A stretch of DNA of 64,000 bases from CAWAHD01 sp963781785 (GTDB lineage Bacteria; Planctomycetota; Planctomycetia; Isosphaerales; Isosphaeraceae), in contig CAWAHD010000005.1 in assembly GCA_963781785.1 (NCBI GenBank), positions 1,860,001 through 1,924,000 on the forward strand, read 5' to 3'. The notes beneath the pieces were generated by a model. It searched no databases. It was not told the DNA's origin and worked only from the letters and a program-made list of their open reading frames with translations. Both the position numbers and the translations under genes were made by a program. Numbering within the stretch: position 1 is the stretch's first letter; each line of letters opens with the position of its first letter. Shown here piece after piece: positions 29,580-39,045 of this stretch.

Positions 29580-30608
29580 TCAAGGACCTCGGTCTTGTTG
29601 AAGCCGGATCGCGGTGCGGTGCAGCTCCTGGTCCAATCGATCGAGATCGCCGAAATGCCGCTCTGCGTCCTCGAGGCGACGATTCGCACTGGCGCGCGGA
29701 TAGATCGCCTTCAAGTACGCCTGAAACTGCACCAGACGACGCGGCGCCGTCATGAGGTGATAGACGAGCAGCCAGCTCTCGGCATACGCGAACAACCTTT
29801 GATCGAGCGTGGTGCCGAAAGCCAGCCTGTCGTCGGTGAGCAGGTCGACCGCCTTCACCCACTTGACGCGGCGCTGGATGTACGCCAGGTCGTCCAGAAG
29901 AAGCAGGTTCTTCTGCCCAGGCTCGGTGTGTCCGCGGAGCCGGCGGGTTTCCCCGTAGGAAGCCAACCCTTCGGCGATCGCCCTGGGCACGTCGCCCCGC
30001 CGGCTTAACAGCCCCGTATTCGACGTCAACTGGTGCGTCGCCTCATGCGCCAGGATCCGGGCGTTCTTCGTGACCGCCACGCGCTCGGCGGCCGGGTCGC
30101 TGCGCAGGTCGTAGATCGCCAGCCAGTTTTCCGTGCGCGAGTAGAAGCCCGTGACGAACGCGGGTATGCCCTGGGCGAATTTCCGGGCAAATTCGCGGTA
30201 CGAGGGTTCCTCCCGGAAGACAATCAAAGTCATCCGGCGGCCAGGGCTTTTGACGTCAAAGCCCTTGGCCTGGTAATAGTCCAGATAGTCCTGGGCGATC
30301 AGCTCGCAGTCTCCCAGCGCGATCTTCAAGAACGGTTCCGCCGCGTCGCCGATCACCTGGTAGCGCTCGGAAGTCACCGTGATGGCTGGCCGGCTCGTGA
30401 TCGAGCGGACACGCTCCACGGCACGATCGAGCTCGAGCTTCGCCTGTTCCGCCGGCGCCAGCCTTGATTCCTGATCCCTTTCGCCCGTCTGGCTTGCCCT
30501 GGCCGTGCCGAGCCAGGCGGCTGCGATTGCCTGGCCAGCCAGCCGCAGCCAGGCCCGGCGATCTTGCTCAAACTCGCCGGACTTGTAGCCTGGAAGTGAT
30601 CGCGACAT
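29580..30608 (-). CDS. DUF1570-type zinc metallopeptidase, secreted (342 aa)
   Basis: The chosen start at 30608 gives a Tat-like signal (DRRAWLRLAGQAIAAAWLGT). The peptidase core has a gluzincin zinc site HEATH in ARILAHEATHQLTSNTGLL with the downstream glutamate in AIAEGLASYGE, as in DUF1570 proteins. A preceding FREEPSYREFARKFAQGIPA is also typical. It lies 46 bp upstream of the TPR/giant membrane gene pair on the same strand, so it probably opens that operon. The substrate is unknown. Confidence 0.85.
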   Translation of the reverse strand: MSRSLPGYKSGEFEQDRRAWLRLAGQAIAAAWLGTARASQTGERDQESRLAPAEQAKLELDRAVERVRSITSRPAITVTSERYQVIGDAAEPFLKIALGDCELIAQDYLDYYQAKGFDVKSPGRRMTLIVFREEPSYREFARKFAQGIPAFVTGFYSRTENWLAIYDLRSDPAAERVAVTKNARILAHEATHQLTSNTGLLSRRGDVPRAIAEGLASYGETRRLRGHTEPGQKNLLLLDDLAYIQRRVKWVKAVDLLTDDRLAFGTTLDQRLFAYAESWLLVYHLMTAPRRLVQFQAYLKAIYPRASANRRLEDAERHFGDLDRLDQELHRTAIRLQQDRGP

Positions 30609-31153
30609 GTGAAGCGTCTCCCGGACCCTGGGACCTGCCCTGGAAATCAGCCAGCTCAATTATCGCTCATCCTCGAGCGGTGAAACATCCTGGTACGTGT
30701 CCCAAGCACTTTCCCCCCCCTTGCGAAGGGGGAGTTAGGGGAGGTGGTCACCGGGGCATCCAGTTAGCAACGCCGCGAAAAGTATTTCTTCTTCCTTCCG
30801 AGCTGGTGCTGGTCCCGGCACGACGGATCAGCCACAATACCTTCCTACTCTCTCTGCTTCTCATGACTAAATCGCAGGCCGATGTGCCACGGTTTCCGCG
30901 AATCACCAGTCGGGCGCCTCGATGAGAATCAGGCCGGGGACCGCACGATTGGGTGTCGGTCGCCTCGCGGTTACAATGGCTCGCTGAGACTCCACGATCG
31001 ACGGGCCGATCGAGGCAGTGAATCGGCCGGGGCCCGATCCGCCGAGCACATGAGATTTCGGTCGCGTGGCCGGAACCCTGATCAGAAGATGAGCCGGCGG
31101 CTCAGTGTGTGTCAGGTCGGGTCGGGTCGAGCTGAAACGAAACGGTGACGGCA
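30609..31153. other. Divergent intergenic region with a palindromic repeat
   Basis: 545 bp between divergent genes. Positions 30709-30748 hold CCCCCCCTTGCGAAGGGGGA followed by GTTAGGGGAGG, another C/G-rich hairpin related to those at 854-991. The remainder shows no gene; it should contain promoters for both flanking operons. Confidence 0.5.
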
Positions 31154-31789
31154 ATGAAAAGCGGCCACGAACACTCGATTACCGGCTGGATCGGTCACCT
31201 GAAGGAGGGGGATCAGGCCGCCGCACAGCCGCTCTGGGAACGCTATTTCTCGCAGCTCGTATTGATCGCGCGAGCCAAGCTCAAGCGGCTGCGCAAGACC
31301 ACGGCCGACGAAGACGAGGAAGACGCCGCGTTGAGCGCGTTCAACAGCTTCTGTGCCGGCGTGGCCCGGGGTAGGTTTCCCAAGCTCGACGATCGCGACG
31401 ACTTGTGGCGGCTTCTGGTGGTGATCACGGCGCGGAAAGGCTATGCCCAGGCCAATCGCCAGGGCCGGCAAAAGCGCGGCGGCGGCCGGGTCGTCTCCGA
31501 GGCCGTCCTGTTCGGAGAAAAATTCGACGGCAGCGGCGATTCCCTGGCTGGCCTGGAGCAAATCGCCGCCGACGGACCAACTCCCGAGTTCGCCGCGATC
31601 ATGGCCGAGGAGTGCCGCCGCCTGCTCGACGAGCTCGACGACGACGCACTGCGCCAGGTCGCCATCAGCCGGATGGAAGGCTACAACAACGACGAGATCG
31701 CCGGCCAGCTCGGATGCGCTCGCCGGACTATCGCGCGGCGGCTGGAATTGATCCGCAAGACCTGGCTTGCCACCGGGGAGGTGGCCTGA
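31154..31789 (+). CDS. ECF-type RNA polymerase sigma factor, kinase-linked
   Basis: ATG 31154 is preferred; GTG 31145 in frame is an alternative. Region 2 is WERYFSQLVLIARAKLKRLR with LSAFNSFCAGVARGRFPKLD, and region 4 is MEGYNNDEIAGQLGCARRTI ARRLELIRKTW. About 211 residues. Such sigma factors in planctomycetes are commonly followed by a Ser/Thr kinase; here its stop overlaps the kinase start (TGATG), indicating translational coupling. The pair probably forms a one-way signalling unit that changes transcription in response to a kinase signal. Confidence 0.9.
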   Translation: MKSGHEHSITGWIGHLKEGDQAAAQPLWERYFSQLVLIARAKLKRLRKTTADEDEEDAALSAFNSFCAGVARGRFPKLDDRDDLWRLLVVITARKGYAQANRQGRQKRGGGRVVSEAVLFGEKFDGSGDSLAGLEQIAADGPTPEFAAIMAEECRRLLDELDDDALRQVAISRMEGYNNDEIAGQLGCARRTIARRLELIRKTWLATGEVA

Positions 31790-33684
31790 TGGCCGACGCC
31801 CCGGAAACCGGCACCGAATCGCTCGAGCTCCGAGCAGGCTCGCCGGATTCATTCGCTGTGCGAGGAATTCGAATTCGCGCTGGCGGTCGGGCGATCGTCC
31901 CCGCATCGAAGACCTGATGTCGCGCGCCATCGAGAGCGACCGGCATGCCCTCCTTCGAGAGCTCCTACCGCTGGAGCTCGAGCTGCGCCGCGAATCGGGC
32001 GAATCGCCCACCACGATCGAGTACCGCGCTCGCTTTCCCGATGTGTCAACCTGGATCGACACCGCCGTGTCTGAGGCCGACGATTCCGCAGGTCCCCGCC
32101 ACGGCGACGACTCCGCAGGTTCGCAAGCAACCATCAGCTTGCACGGCATGCCGACAGCCTTCCCAGCCTCTCCGGGCGGAAGGGCGAACGGCTCGTATTC
32201 CGCCGCCAGTACGGTATTTGACATTGTCGGCGAATACGAGATTCTCGCGGAGATCGCCCGGGGCGGCATGGGAGTTGTCTTCAAGGCCAGGCACACGGGA
32301 CTGAAACGCCTGGTCGCGCTCAAGATGATCCTGTCGGGCCAGATGGCCACCGGCGAGGAGCGTCAGCGGTTCCTCCGCGAGGCCGAGCTGGCCGCTAACC
32401 TCGACCACCCCAACATCGTGCCGATCTTCGAGGTCTCCGAGTTCCAGGGCTGCCCGTTCTTCAGTATGAAGCTCGTCGAGGGCGAGAGCCTCGCCGATCA
32501 GATCGAGTCGAAGCAGCGAACCGGCTCTCGATTTGATCCCCGCGCGGCCGCCCGCTTGATGGCGACCCTGGCCCGCGCTCTCCACTATGCCCATGAACAA
32601 GGCTTCCTCCATTGCGATTTGAAGCCGTCGAACATCTTGCTCGATCGCGAAGAACGTCCGCACGTCACCGACTTCGGACTGGCCAAGCGAGCCAGCGAGG
32701 ACAGCTCGCTCTCGGTCAGCGGAGCGATCCTGGGAACACCCAGCTACATGGCCCCCGAACAAGCCTGCGGTACCCGCAAAGGGCTCAGCCCGGCGACCGA
32801 CGTCTATGGCCTGGGCGCCATCCTCTACGAGCTTTTGACCGGCGTGCCTCCGTTCCGGTGCCGCACCGTCATGGAGACCGTCGTCGACGTGCTCGAGCGA
32901 GACCCGAGTCCTCCCCGGGAGCTGTGGCCGGAGGTCCCCCGCGAGCTGCAAACGATCTGCCTGAAGTGCCTGGAGAAATCGCCCGAGAACCGCTACGCCT
33001 CCGCGGCCGCCCTGGCCGATGAGCTCGATCGCTATCTTCAGGGCGAATATATCGGTGCGACCACGCTCATCCCCCGCCTCCGCCGCTGGAACCGCCGCGA
33101 GCCCGAGCTGGTGGCGCGGCTCGGCGGGCTGGGACTCGTTGCCCTGATCGCCCAGTACAACTACCTCTACGTCTCGGCTAACCCCATTTTTCGGCTCCAC
33201 TACACGATTCAGGCGGTCCTCGCCCTCTGGGCTTGTTCAGCGGTGCTGTTCCAGACAATGATGCGCACAGGCGGCAAGGTCGGATCGGGTCCGGGTCCTC
33301 TGGTCGGCCGCTGACATCGTCTTTCTGACCATCGAGCTCAAGCTCTTCGAAGAGGTCCAGGCCGTCCTGGGCGGCGGGACCGTCGTGCGGTTTGAAACCA
33401 CCTTGCTCGTTGGATATCCCCTCTTGATCGCCGCGTCCGGGCTCTGGTGGCGCGTCCGCCTTGTCTGGATCACGACGATTCTCGCAACCTTGGCTTACAT
33501 CTGGCTCTACCTCGAAGCCGCCCTCTCGTTCAGGGGAGGCCGCCTCGCCTTGCACCCGAGCCCCGACCTCCAGCACCCCGATATCTTCGTGGCCGGTCTG
33601 CTCCTGACCGGGTATGTCGTGGTGCGGCAGGTCAGGCGCATGCTGCTGTTGAGCCAGTATTACGAGCATCGCCAAAACGCGTGA
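31789..33684 (+). CDS. Membrane Ser/Thr protein kinase (PknB-type), three frameshifts
   Basis: The start overlaps the sigma stop. The catalytic domain lies at 32230-33050: glycine loop IARGGMGVVFKARH, VALKMIL lysine, ATP-site FFSMKLVEGESLADQI, catalytic loop LHCDLKPSNILL, DFGLAK, and SYMAPEQA. The catalytic loop has HCD where HRD is usual, so it is a non-RD kinase. Frame changes near 31825 and 31895 break the N-terminus and one near 33280 separates a C-terminal part with about five membrane segments (LLVGYPLLIAASGLWW, ITTILATLAYIWLYLEA, IFVAGLLLTGYVVV). The joined protein is about 630 residues. Confidence 0.85.
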
Positions 33685-33764
33685 AGATCGGATCAGATCC
33701 GATCGGACAGATCGGACGGATCCATCGCGGCGGGCGGACTGCGCGGCTTTTTCGGTTGGCCCAC

Positions 33765-34745
33765 TCAGCGTCTCGCGCCGCAGATCCGGTGCGTCTGGTC
33801 AACATCCTGCGTGATCTGCCGAAGCAGCTCGTCGCGACCGGAAAAGGCCTGGATCCCCCTCAGCCGCTCGAGAAACTCAAGCTCGACCAAGCGCCGATAC
33901 AGATCCCCCTCAAACCCGATCAGGTGCGCTTCGACCTTGGTGGCATGCTCAGAAAAGGTGGGGTTGGGGCCGAGATGACAGGCGGCCGGCCAGGCCGGCC
34001 CGTCGCCGTCGATCCAGGCAAGCCCGGCATAAACCCCCTGTGCCGGGACCATCGCGTCGATTTCGGCAAGATTCACCGTGGGAAACCCCAGCGTCGCGCC
34101 TCGTCTGGCTCCGGGCACCACCCTTCCCCTGATCCGATGGGGCCTGCCCAGGTATCGGGCCGCTTCCTCCACTCGCCCTTCCGTCAGGCAGCCGCGAATC
34201 AACGACGAGGAGACCAGCCGGCCCTCGATCGCAGCTCCCTCGACGATTTCAAAGTCGATGGCTTCTTCCCGGCACCAAGCCGCGAGGCTGGTCACGTTGC
34301 CCCCGCGGTCGTGCCCGAACGCAAAGTTTGGGCCTTCCACGATGCCCCGCGGCGCGAGCTGCCGGCGGATCACCTGCTCAAAGAACTCGCGCGCCGGCAG
34401 CTTCAGGAGCCAGGGGCCCGTGCGGAAGACACCGACAAGCGAGGCCCCGGCATTCTGGAGCAAGGCGATCTCCCGTTCGAGCCACACCAAAGGAACCGGA
34501 GCCGCCTCCGGCCTCAAGAGGGCGACAGGGTGCGGATCGAATGTGATCGCCAGGGCCGGCACGCCGGCGGAGTCCGCCTGGGCGCGAAGGTGAGCGAGCA
34601 GCCGCTGATGCCCGAGATGAACTCCATCAAAGTTGCCGACCGTGACGATCGCTCCTCGAGCCATCGCGGGTAGATCGCCGACGCTTTCGATCGAGATCAC
34701 CCGCGCACAACTGCCTTGTTCCATTCCACCGTCGCGCTCAGCCAA
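33765..34745 (-). CDS. ribF: Bifunctional riboflavin kinase / FAD synthetase
   Basis: 326 residues, normal length. The N-terminal FAD synthetase (nucleotidyltransferase) shows IVTVGNFDGVHLGHQRLL with the GNFDGVHxGH signature and LAITFDPHPVALLRP; SSLIRGCLTEGRVEEAARYL follows. The C-terminal riboflavin kinase shows GATLGFPTVNL and GVYAGLAWIDG. The enzyme makes FMN then FAD from riboflavin and ATP in the cytosol. It is divergent from the gene at 34963, and no riboflavin-biosynthesis neighbour is present. Confidence 0.95.
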   Translation of the reverse strand: MAERDGGMEQGSCARVISIESVGDLPAMARGAIVTVGNFDGVHLGHQRLLAHLRAQADSAGVPALAITFDPHPVALLRPEAAPVPLVWLEREIALLQNAGASLVGVFRTGPWLLKLPAREFFEQVIRRQLAPRGIVEGPNFAFGHDRGGNVTSLAAWCREEAIDFEIVEGAAIEGRLVSSSLIRGCLTEGRVEEAARYLGRPHRIRGRVVPGARRGATLGFPTVNLAEIDAMVPAQGVYAGLAWIDGDGPAWPAACHLGPNPTFSEHATKVEAHLIGFEGDLYRRLVELEFLERLRGIQAFSGRDELLRQITQDVDQTHRICGARR

Positions 34746-34962
34746 GCGAAAAGCCCTTGTAGGAATGAGGCCGGAAGGAAAACATTATCACCTCGGGCAA
34801 TCGCCAAGGTCAATCCTGGCCACGGTCGCTGGAGCCTTGGCGCGATTGCCGTCCGGGCGCCACGCGCGACTTTGTGCCCGAGCAGCCCGTAGCCGGCGGC
34901 AGACATCCCATGGCCGGCTCGTCTAAGATGAAAGAAAAGCGATTGGAGCAATTCGCGCAGCG

Positions 34963-36156
34963 ATGAACATCCTGATCCTGGGTAACGGCATCGAAGAGCT
35001 TCAGTGGGCGCGATGGCTGCTGGAGCGCCCCGAGCATCAGCTCCTGGCGGCGTTTCCTGGTTTCTCCGATCCGGAGCTGGCGTCCGTCCTGGCACCGCGG
35101 GACGCCGAGGACGCGCTCGCCCAGCCCGGCCTGGGAGCGGTCATCGTGGGGGGTCCAATGGAACTCCGCGGTGAATACCTGCGCCGCGCTGCGGCCGAAG
35201 GGCTCGCCATCATCTGCCTGCACCCCAGCGGCGAAGATTCCGAAGCCTACTACCAGGTCTCCCTGAGCCGCGCCGAAACAGGCGCCATCATCGTGCCGGA
35301 CCTCCCTCTGCGACTTCATCCCGGCGTGACGGCCCTCCGCCAAGCCCTGGACACGGGCGAGCTGGGCGCGTTCCGGAGCGTGCGGCTGGAGTCGCCGTCG
35401 CCCGGCGACGACGTCGACCTGGCGCGTTTCGCCTTCGCTCGACTGGTCGACGTGGTCCGCGCGGTTCTGGGAGAGATTGAGGCAGTGACGGCCACCGGCG
35501 ACCCGCCGGGCGAACATCCTGATCTTGAGCTGGTCGTTCAGCTCCGTGCGGCCGAAGGCCGCCGGGCCGAGGTGCGCATTTGCGCAGACGACCCCGAGCC
35601 GGCCCGATTGTCCCTCCAAGGCGCTAACGCTTCGCTCACGCTCGAGTTCGATACCTGGCTCGGGCAGCCCGCCCGATTGGTCCGGCGGTCGACGTCTCTC
35701 GCCGAGAATTCCGTCGAGCTCGCACCCTGGGACCCACGCGAGGCAATCATCTCGGTGCTGGCGGCCTCACAAAAGCGCCACGCTGGTCCGGATCTCCCGC
35801 ATCCCAACCTCCTCGACGCCACCCGGGCGATGGAGCTCGCCGAAGCCACGAGCCGAAGCCTGCGCCGCGGCCGAACCGTGGACCTCCATTACGAGACCAT
35901 CAGCGAAGAGGCCAACTTCAAGTCGGTCATGACCTCCACGGGCTGCATGATCCTCCTGGGGGCCCTCATCATCCTGCCGATGGCCCTCGCCGGACCATCA
36001 CTCGGCCTCAAGTGGACGCTATTCATTCCCTACGTCATCCTGCCTGTCCTGGTGATCTTCGCGGCCTTGCAGTTCCTCCGGCTGGCGGTGCGAAAGCCGA
36101 ACACACCCAATCCGAACACGACCACGAACCGCGAAACAGACGAACACGACCGGTGA
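34963..36156 (+). CDS. Gfo/Idh/MocA-like protein with C-terminal membrane anchor (397 aa)
   Basis: The N-terminus looks like a Rossmann fold (MNILILGNGIEELQWARWLL; GLGAVIVGGPMELRGEYLRR; GLAIICLHPSGED), followed by a substrate-domain-like part (IIVPDLPLRLHPGVTALRQA, LARFAFARLVDVVRAVLGEI). Two membrane segments end the protein (GCMILLGALIILPMALAG; FIPYVILPVLVIFAALQFL). The usual GxGxxG and catalytic EKP motif are not clear, so it may bind rather than oxidise a ligand. Family placement is tentative; it is a single gene divergent from ribF. Confidence 0.65.
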   Translation: MNILILGNGIEELQWARWLLERPEHQLLAAFPGFSDPELASVLAPRDAEDALAQPGLGAVIVGGPMELRGEYLRRAAAEGLAIICLHPSGEDSEAYYQVSLSRAETGAIIVPDLPLRLHPGVTALRQALDTGELGAFRSVRLESPSPGDDVDLARFAFARLVDVVRAVLGEIEAVTATGDPPGEHPDLELVVQLRAAEGRRAEVRICADDPEPARLSLQGANASLTLEFDTWLGQPARLVRRSTSLAENSVELAPWDPREAIISVLAASQKRHAGPDLPHPNLLDATRAMELAEATSRSLRRGRTVDLHYETISEEANFKSVMTSTGCMILLGALIILPMALAGPSLGLKWTLFIPYVILPVLVIFAALQFLRLAVRKPNTPNPNTTTNRETDEHDR

Positions 36157-36321
36157 TTGCTGAACGAGGCCCAGTTCGACCGGCCTCGATGCCGAAACCA
36201 GCGTGCGTTCTCGCGCATTCCCCTGCTGGGAAGATGAGCGGGCTGTCATCCTCGAGCCGAGAGGTTAGAATGCCGGGACGTCATTCTTTGATCGGCGCCC
36301 AACCCGAGGCCCGAGGCAGGC

Positions 36322-37247
36322 ATGCGTTCGTCGACCTGCACTCTCAAACGAAGACCAGCCTTCACGCTGATCGAGCTGCTCGTGGTGATCAGCATCATCG
36401 GCCTGCTCGTCGCCCTGCTGCTGCCCGCCGTTCAGGCCGCCCGCGAAGCGGCCCGGCGCACCCAGTGCGTCAATAATCTCAAGCAGCTCGGATTGGCTCT
36501 GCATTCCTACGAAAGTGCGTCTCGCTCCTTTCCGCCGGGCTATATCTCCAGCTTCAGTGCCAGCGGCGACGACACTGGTCCAGGCTGGGGTTGGGCCGCC
36601 ATGCTCCTGCCTCAATTCGAGCAGAACCCGCTCTTTGACGCTGTCAACTTCAACCTCCCGATCGAAGACGCGTCCAACCCGACCAGCCGGTTGACGCGGC
36701 TCTCCGTTTTTCTCTGTCCGTCCGACAGCCCGCCTGTCACCTGGTGGGCGGTGACCCGCGATCCGAGCGGCACACCGCTTCAAAACATTTGCCAGGTAGC
36801 CGCCGCGAATTACGTCGGTATGTACGGAACGAGCGACCCCGGGATCGACGGCGACGGCATCTTCTTCCGCGACGGCAATGTCGGCATCTCCAGTATTACG
36901 GATGGCACCGCCCAGACGATCGCGGCCGGCGAACGCGCCGAGGCCCTGGGAGTGGCAACCTGGGCCGGGTCGGTTACCGGTACGTCCCTGTTTCCGCTCA
37001 CTAATGACGGCGTGGGCTATCCGCGACTCGAAAGCGCACCCGGAATGATCCTGGGGCACGCGGGCGGGAACATCGGCCCCGGAGATCCCCGAGGCGAAGT
37101 GAACCAGTTCTACAGCCGCCACCCCGGAGGAGTGAACGTCCTGTTCGCCGACGGACATGTTGCGTTCCTCAAGACGTCGATGAATTATCAGGTATTCCGG
37201 CGCTGGCCACTCGCGCCGGCGGCGAGGCGATCTCTGGAGATTTCTGA
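36322..37247 (+). CDS. DUF1559 pilin-like protein, one-base frame loss near the end
   Basis: The N-terminal type II/IV pilin-like sequence AFTLIELLVVISIIGLLVAL (prepilin peptidase site before F-T-L-I-E) and the domain (LPAVQAAREAARRTQCVNNL, LKQLGLALHSYESAS, FPPGYISS, HPGGVNVLFADGHVAFLK) are classic DUF1559. Near 37199 one base appears missing: restoring it gives the usual C-terminus ALATRAGGEAISGDF and a stop at 37245-37247. Without that base the frame runs into the following lipoprotein gene. DUF1559 proteins are abundant in planctomycetes and probably form extracellular pilin-like structures. Confidence 0.88.
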
Positions 37248-37248
37248 A

Positions 37249-37521
37249 ATGAAGAAGAACCATCTTCTGGCGCTGATGCTGATTTTCGCTCTCGGCTGCG
37301 CAGGCAGTCCCCCCGCCGGCGACCCGATCGTTCCGATCGAGCAGGTCCCCCAGAACGTCATGGAGGCCGCTCGGAAACAACTGCCGGGCTACACGTTTGA
37401 CACCGCCTACAAGATGAAAATCGACGGCAAAGACGCTTACGAGGTGCGCGGCAAGGACAAGCGCGGCAAGGTCCGCGAGGTCGAGGTGTCAACCGCGGGA
37501 GAGGTCCTCGCCGTCGAATGA
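37249..37521 (+). CDS. Small PepSY-like lipoprotein (90 aa)
   Basis: ATG at 37249 follows the restored DUF1559 stop by one base. The signal ends in a lipobox (LMLIFALGCAGS, lipid on the Cys). The mature part (QVPQNVMEAARKQLPGYTFD; DAYEVRGKDKRGKVREVEVS) fits a PepSY-type fold of putative protease inhibitors. It should be translationally coupled to the DUF1559 gene and act in the periplasm. Confidence 0.75.
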   Translation: MKKNHLLALMLIFALGCAGSPPAGDPIVPIEQVPQNVMEAARKQLPGYTFDTAYKMKIDGKDAYEVRGKDKRGKVREVEVSTAGEVLAVE

Positions 37522-37630
37522 CGAGCCCTGGCAGCTAACCGGAACCGACCATCACATGAGCAAACCGATTCTCGATGGATTCCATCCGCGAATCCTCCTC
37601 CGTCGCTGGTCTCCCAGCGGGGCACCGGGC

Positions 37631-38578
37631 CTACAACTGGTCGGCGCTGATCACTTCGCCACCCGCCCGTGTTGACAGGTAGCTGAAAACCTGCGGGTTG
37701 ATCGTCTGCTTGATAAACCGGATCGACCCGTCAGCGAACAGGAAATTGCAGCCCCCCGGGTGCAGGCTGTGAAAGTCGTCCGCCCCGGCCTTCGCGTAGT
37801 TCGGTGTATCGATCCACATTTCGTCGGGCGATGGTCCGGTGTGCCCGAGAACCAAGACGTTCGACGCCTCGCAGTCCTGGACCGGCCAGCGCGGGTTGTT
37901 GCAGGCCTGGCCGAAGGGGATCATGCCCACCCATGTCCCGTTGGCGACGTTCTGCGACCGCTCGCCGCCCAGGAGCGTCGCGCTCGAGCCGTCGGTAATG
38001 TCTCGCAGGCCGATCCTGCTGTTCCGGTAGAAGACGCCGTTGTTCTGTCCGGCAAACTCCTCAGGCTCAAACTGCCCGGCCATGGCGACGTACTGCCCGG
38101 GCGATAGATCACTGACCAGGACGTTACCCGCGCCGTCCTTGATGGTGAGAGGTCCGCTCATCCCGGTGTTGCTCGGGCAGAGGAACACCGACAGGCTTGC
38201 CGTGCGAACGGTCTGCGATCCGGGATCGCTGGTCAGAAGGCCGAAATTCACCGAGTTGTAGATCGGACCTTGCTCCAGATCGCTCAGGAGCATCGTCCCC
38301 CAACCCCAGCCCGGCCCGATGTCTGGTCCGGTCGGCCGGTTGCCCTGTGTGCTCGAGACGTAGCCGGGCGGAAACGTTTCGTGCCGGCCGTGGTAATTGT
38401 GCATCGCGAGCCCGATCTGCTTCAGATTGTTCAGGCATTGCGCCCGCCTGGCCGCTTCCCGCGCCGCCTGGACGGCGGGCAGCAGCAGGGCGATCAAGAC
38501 GCCGATGATGGCGATCACAACCAAGAGCTCGATCAACGTGAAGGCACGAGAAAAGCGAGTCGCGGAAGAAGCTTGCAT
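37631..38578 (-). CDS. DUF1559 pilin-like protein (315 aa)
   Basis: I chose the start at 38578 because AGGAG lies seven bases upstream; the ATG six bases earlier is too close. The N-terminus FTLIELLVVIAIIGVLIALL is a prepilin-type helix, and LPAVQAAREAARRAQCLNNL, KQIGLAMHNYHGRHETFPPG, HSLHPGGCNFLFADGSIRFI and the C-terminal STRAGGEVISADQL are intact. It supplies the model used to restore the C-terminus of the + strand copy. It lies downstream of a small secreted protein and a di-haem cytochrome on the same strand. Confidence 0.92.
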   Translation of the reverse strand: MQASSATRFSRAFTLIELLVVIAIIGVLIALLLPAVQAAREAARRAQCLNNLKQIGLAMHNYHGRHETFPPGYVSSTQGNRPTGPDIGPGWGWGTMLLSDLEQGPIYNSVNFGLLTSDPGSQTVRTASLSVFLCPSNTGMSGPLTIKDGAGNVLVSDLSPGQYVAMAGQFEPEEFAGQNNGVFYRNSRIGLRDITDGSSATLLGGERSQNVANGTWVGMIPFGQACNNPRWPVQDCEASNVLVLGHTGPSPDEMWIDTPNYAKAGADDFHSLHPGGCNFLFADGSIRFIKQTINPQVFSYLSTRAGGEVISADQL

Positions 38579-38644
38579 GGTCATGCTCCTGTTCTGATGG
38601 CTTGGGTTTCGCACCGACCTAGCGCGGTGTCTCGCCGGACCGCA

Positions 38645-39016
38645 TCAGAATAGGAAGCATTGGAGCGAGGCAAAGCGGCGATCAGAGCTTGCCGCGAGCG
38701 ATCCAACCAGATCGCCCGGGCGATGATTGCCGATGCTGGGAAGGGATGAGAGAAGGATGGGTGATGTGAAGTCGACGCCCGCCGTCAGTGACGGAAATGC
38801 TGTCGCACGCGACTGCGTGTCGTCTCCGGCGTTCAGGATGGACGCTTCCGGGTCGTCACCGACGCCGCCGTCGATGGTCTCGATCGAGTTCCCTGGCCCA
38901 AACTCGCCAAACGAGCGTATGAAGTCGCTCGCCGCCTCGGCTTGTCGGAGCGGAGTCCCCGACACGGCGGCGATCAGGCACAGCAAGAACATGGTCAGAC
39001 GCCACATGACATGCAT
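38645..39016 (-). CDS. Small secreted hypothetical protein (123 aa)
   Basis: A signal peptide is clear from the second Met at 39007 (WRLTMFLLCLIAAVSGTPL, cleavage near AEA-A). The mature part is Gly/Asp/Ser-rich (SIETIDGGVGDDPEASILNA) without a known domain. It sits between the di-haem cytochrome (30 bp) and the DUF1559 gene (66 bp) on the same strand, so it is probably co-transcribed. Confidence 0.5.
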   Translation of the reverse strand: MHVMWRLTMFLLCLIAAVSGTPLRQAEAASDFIRSFGEFGPGNSIETIDGGVGDDPEASILNAGDDTQSRATAFPSLTAGVDFTSPILLSSLPSIGNHRPGDLVGSLAASSDRRFASLQCFLF

Positions 39017-39045
39017 CCTCCGGTGTGCACGCGGCTTCTGTCAAG

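Noticed and set aside
32046..33200. 384-residue minus frame opposite the Ser/Thr kinase
   Set aside because: It mirrors kinase codons and has no domain; the kinase on the + strand is certain.
36322..37521. A fused DUF1559-lipoprotein
   Set aside because: The normal DUF1559 ending and stop appear when one base is added near 37199, followed at once by a lipoprotein start.
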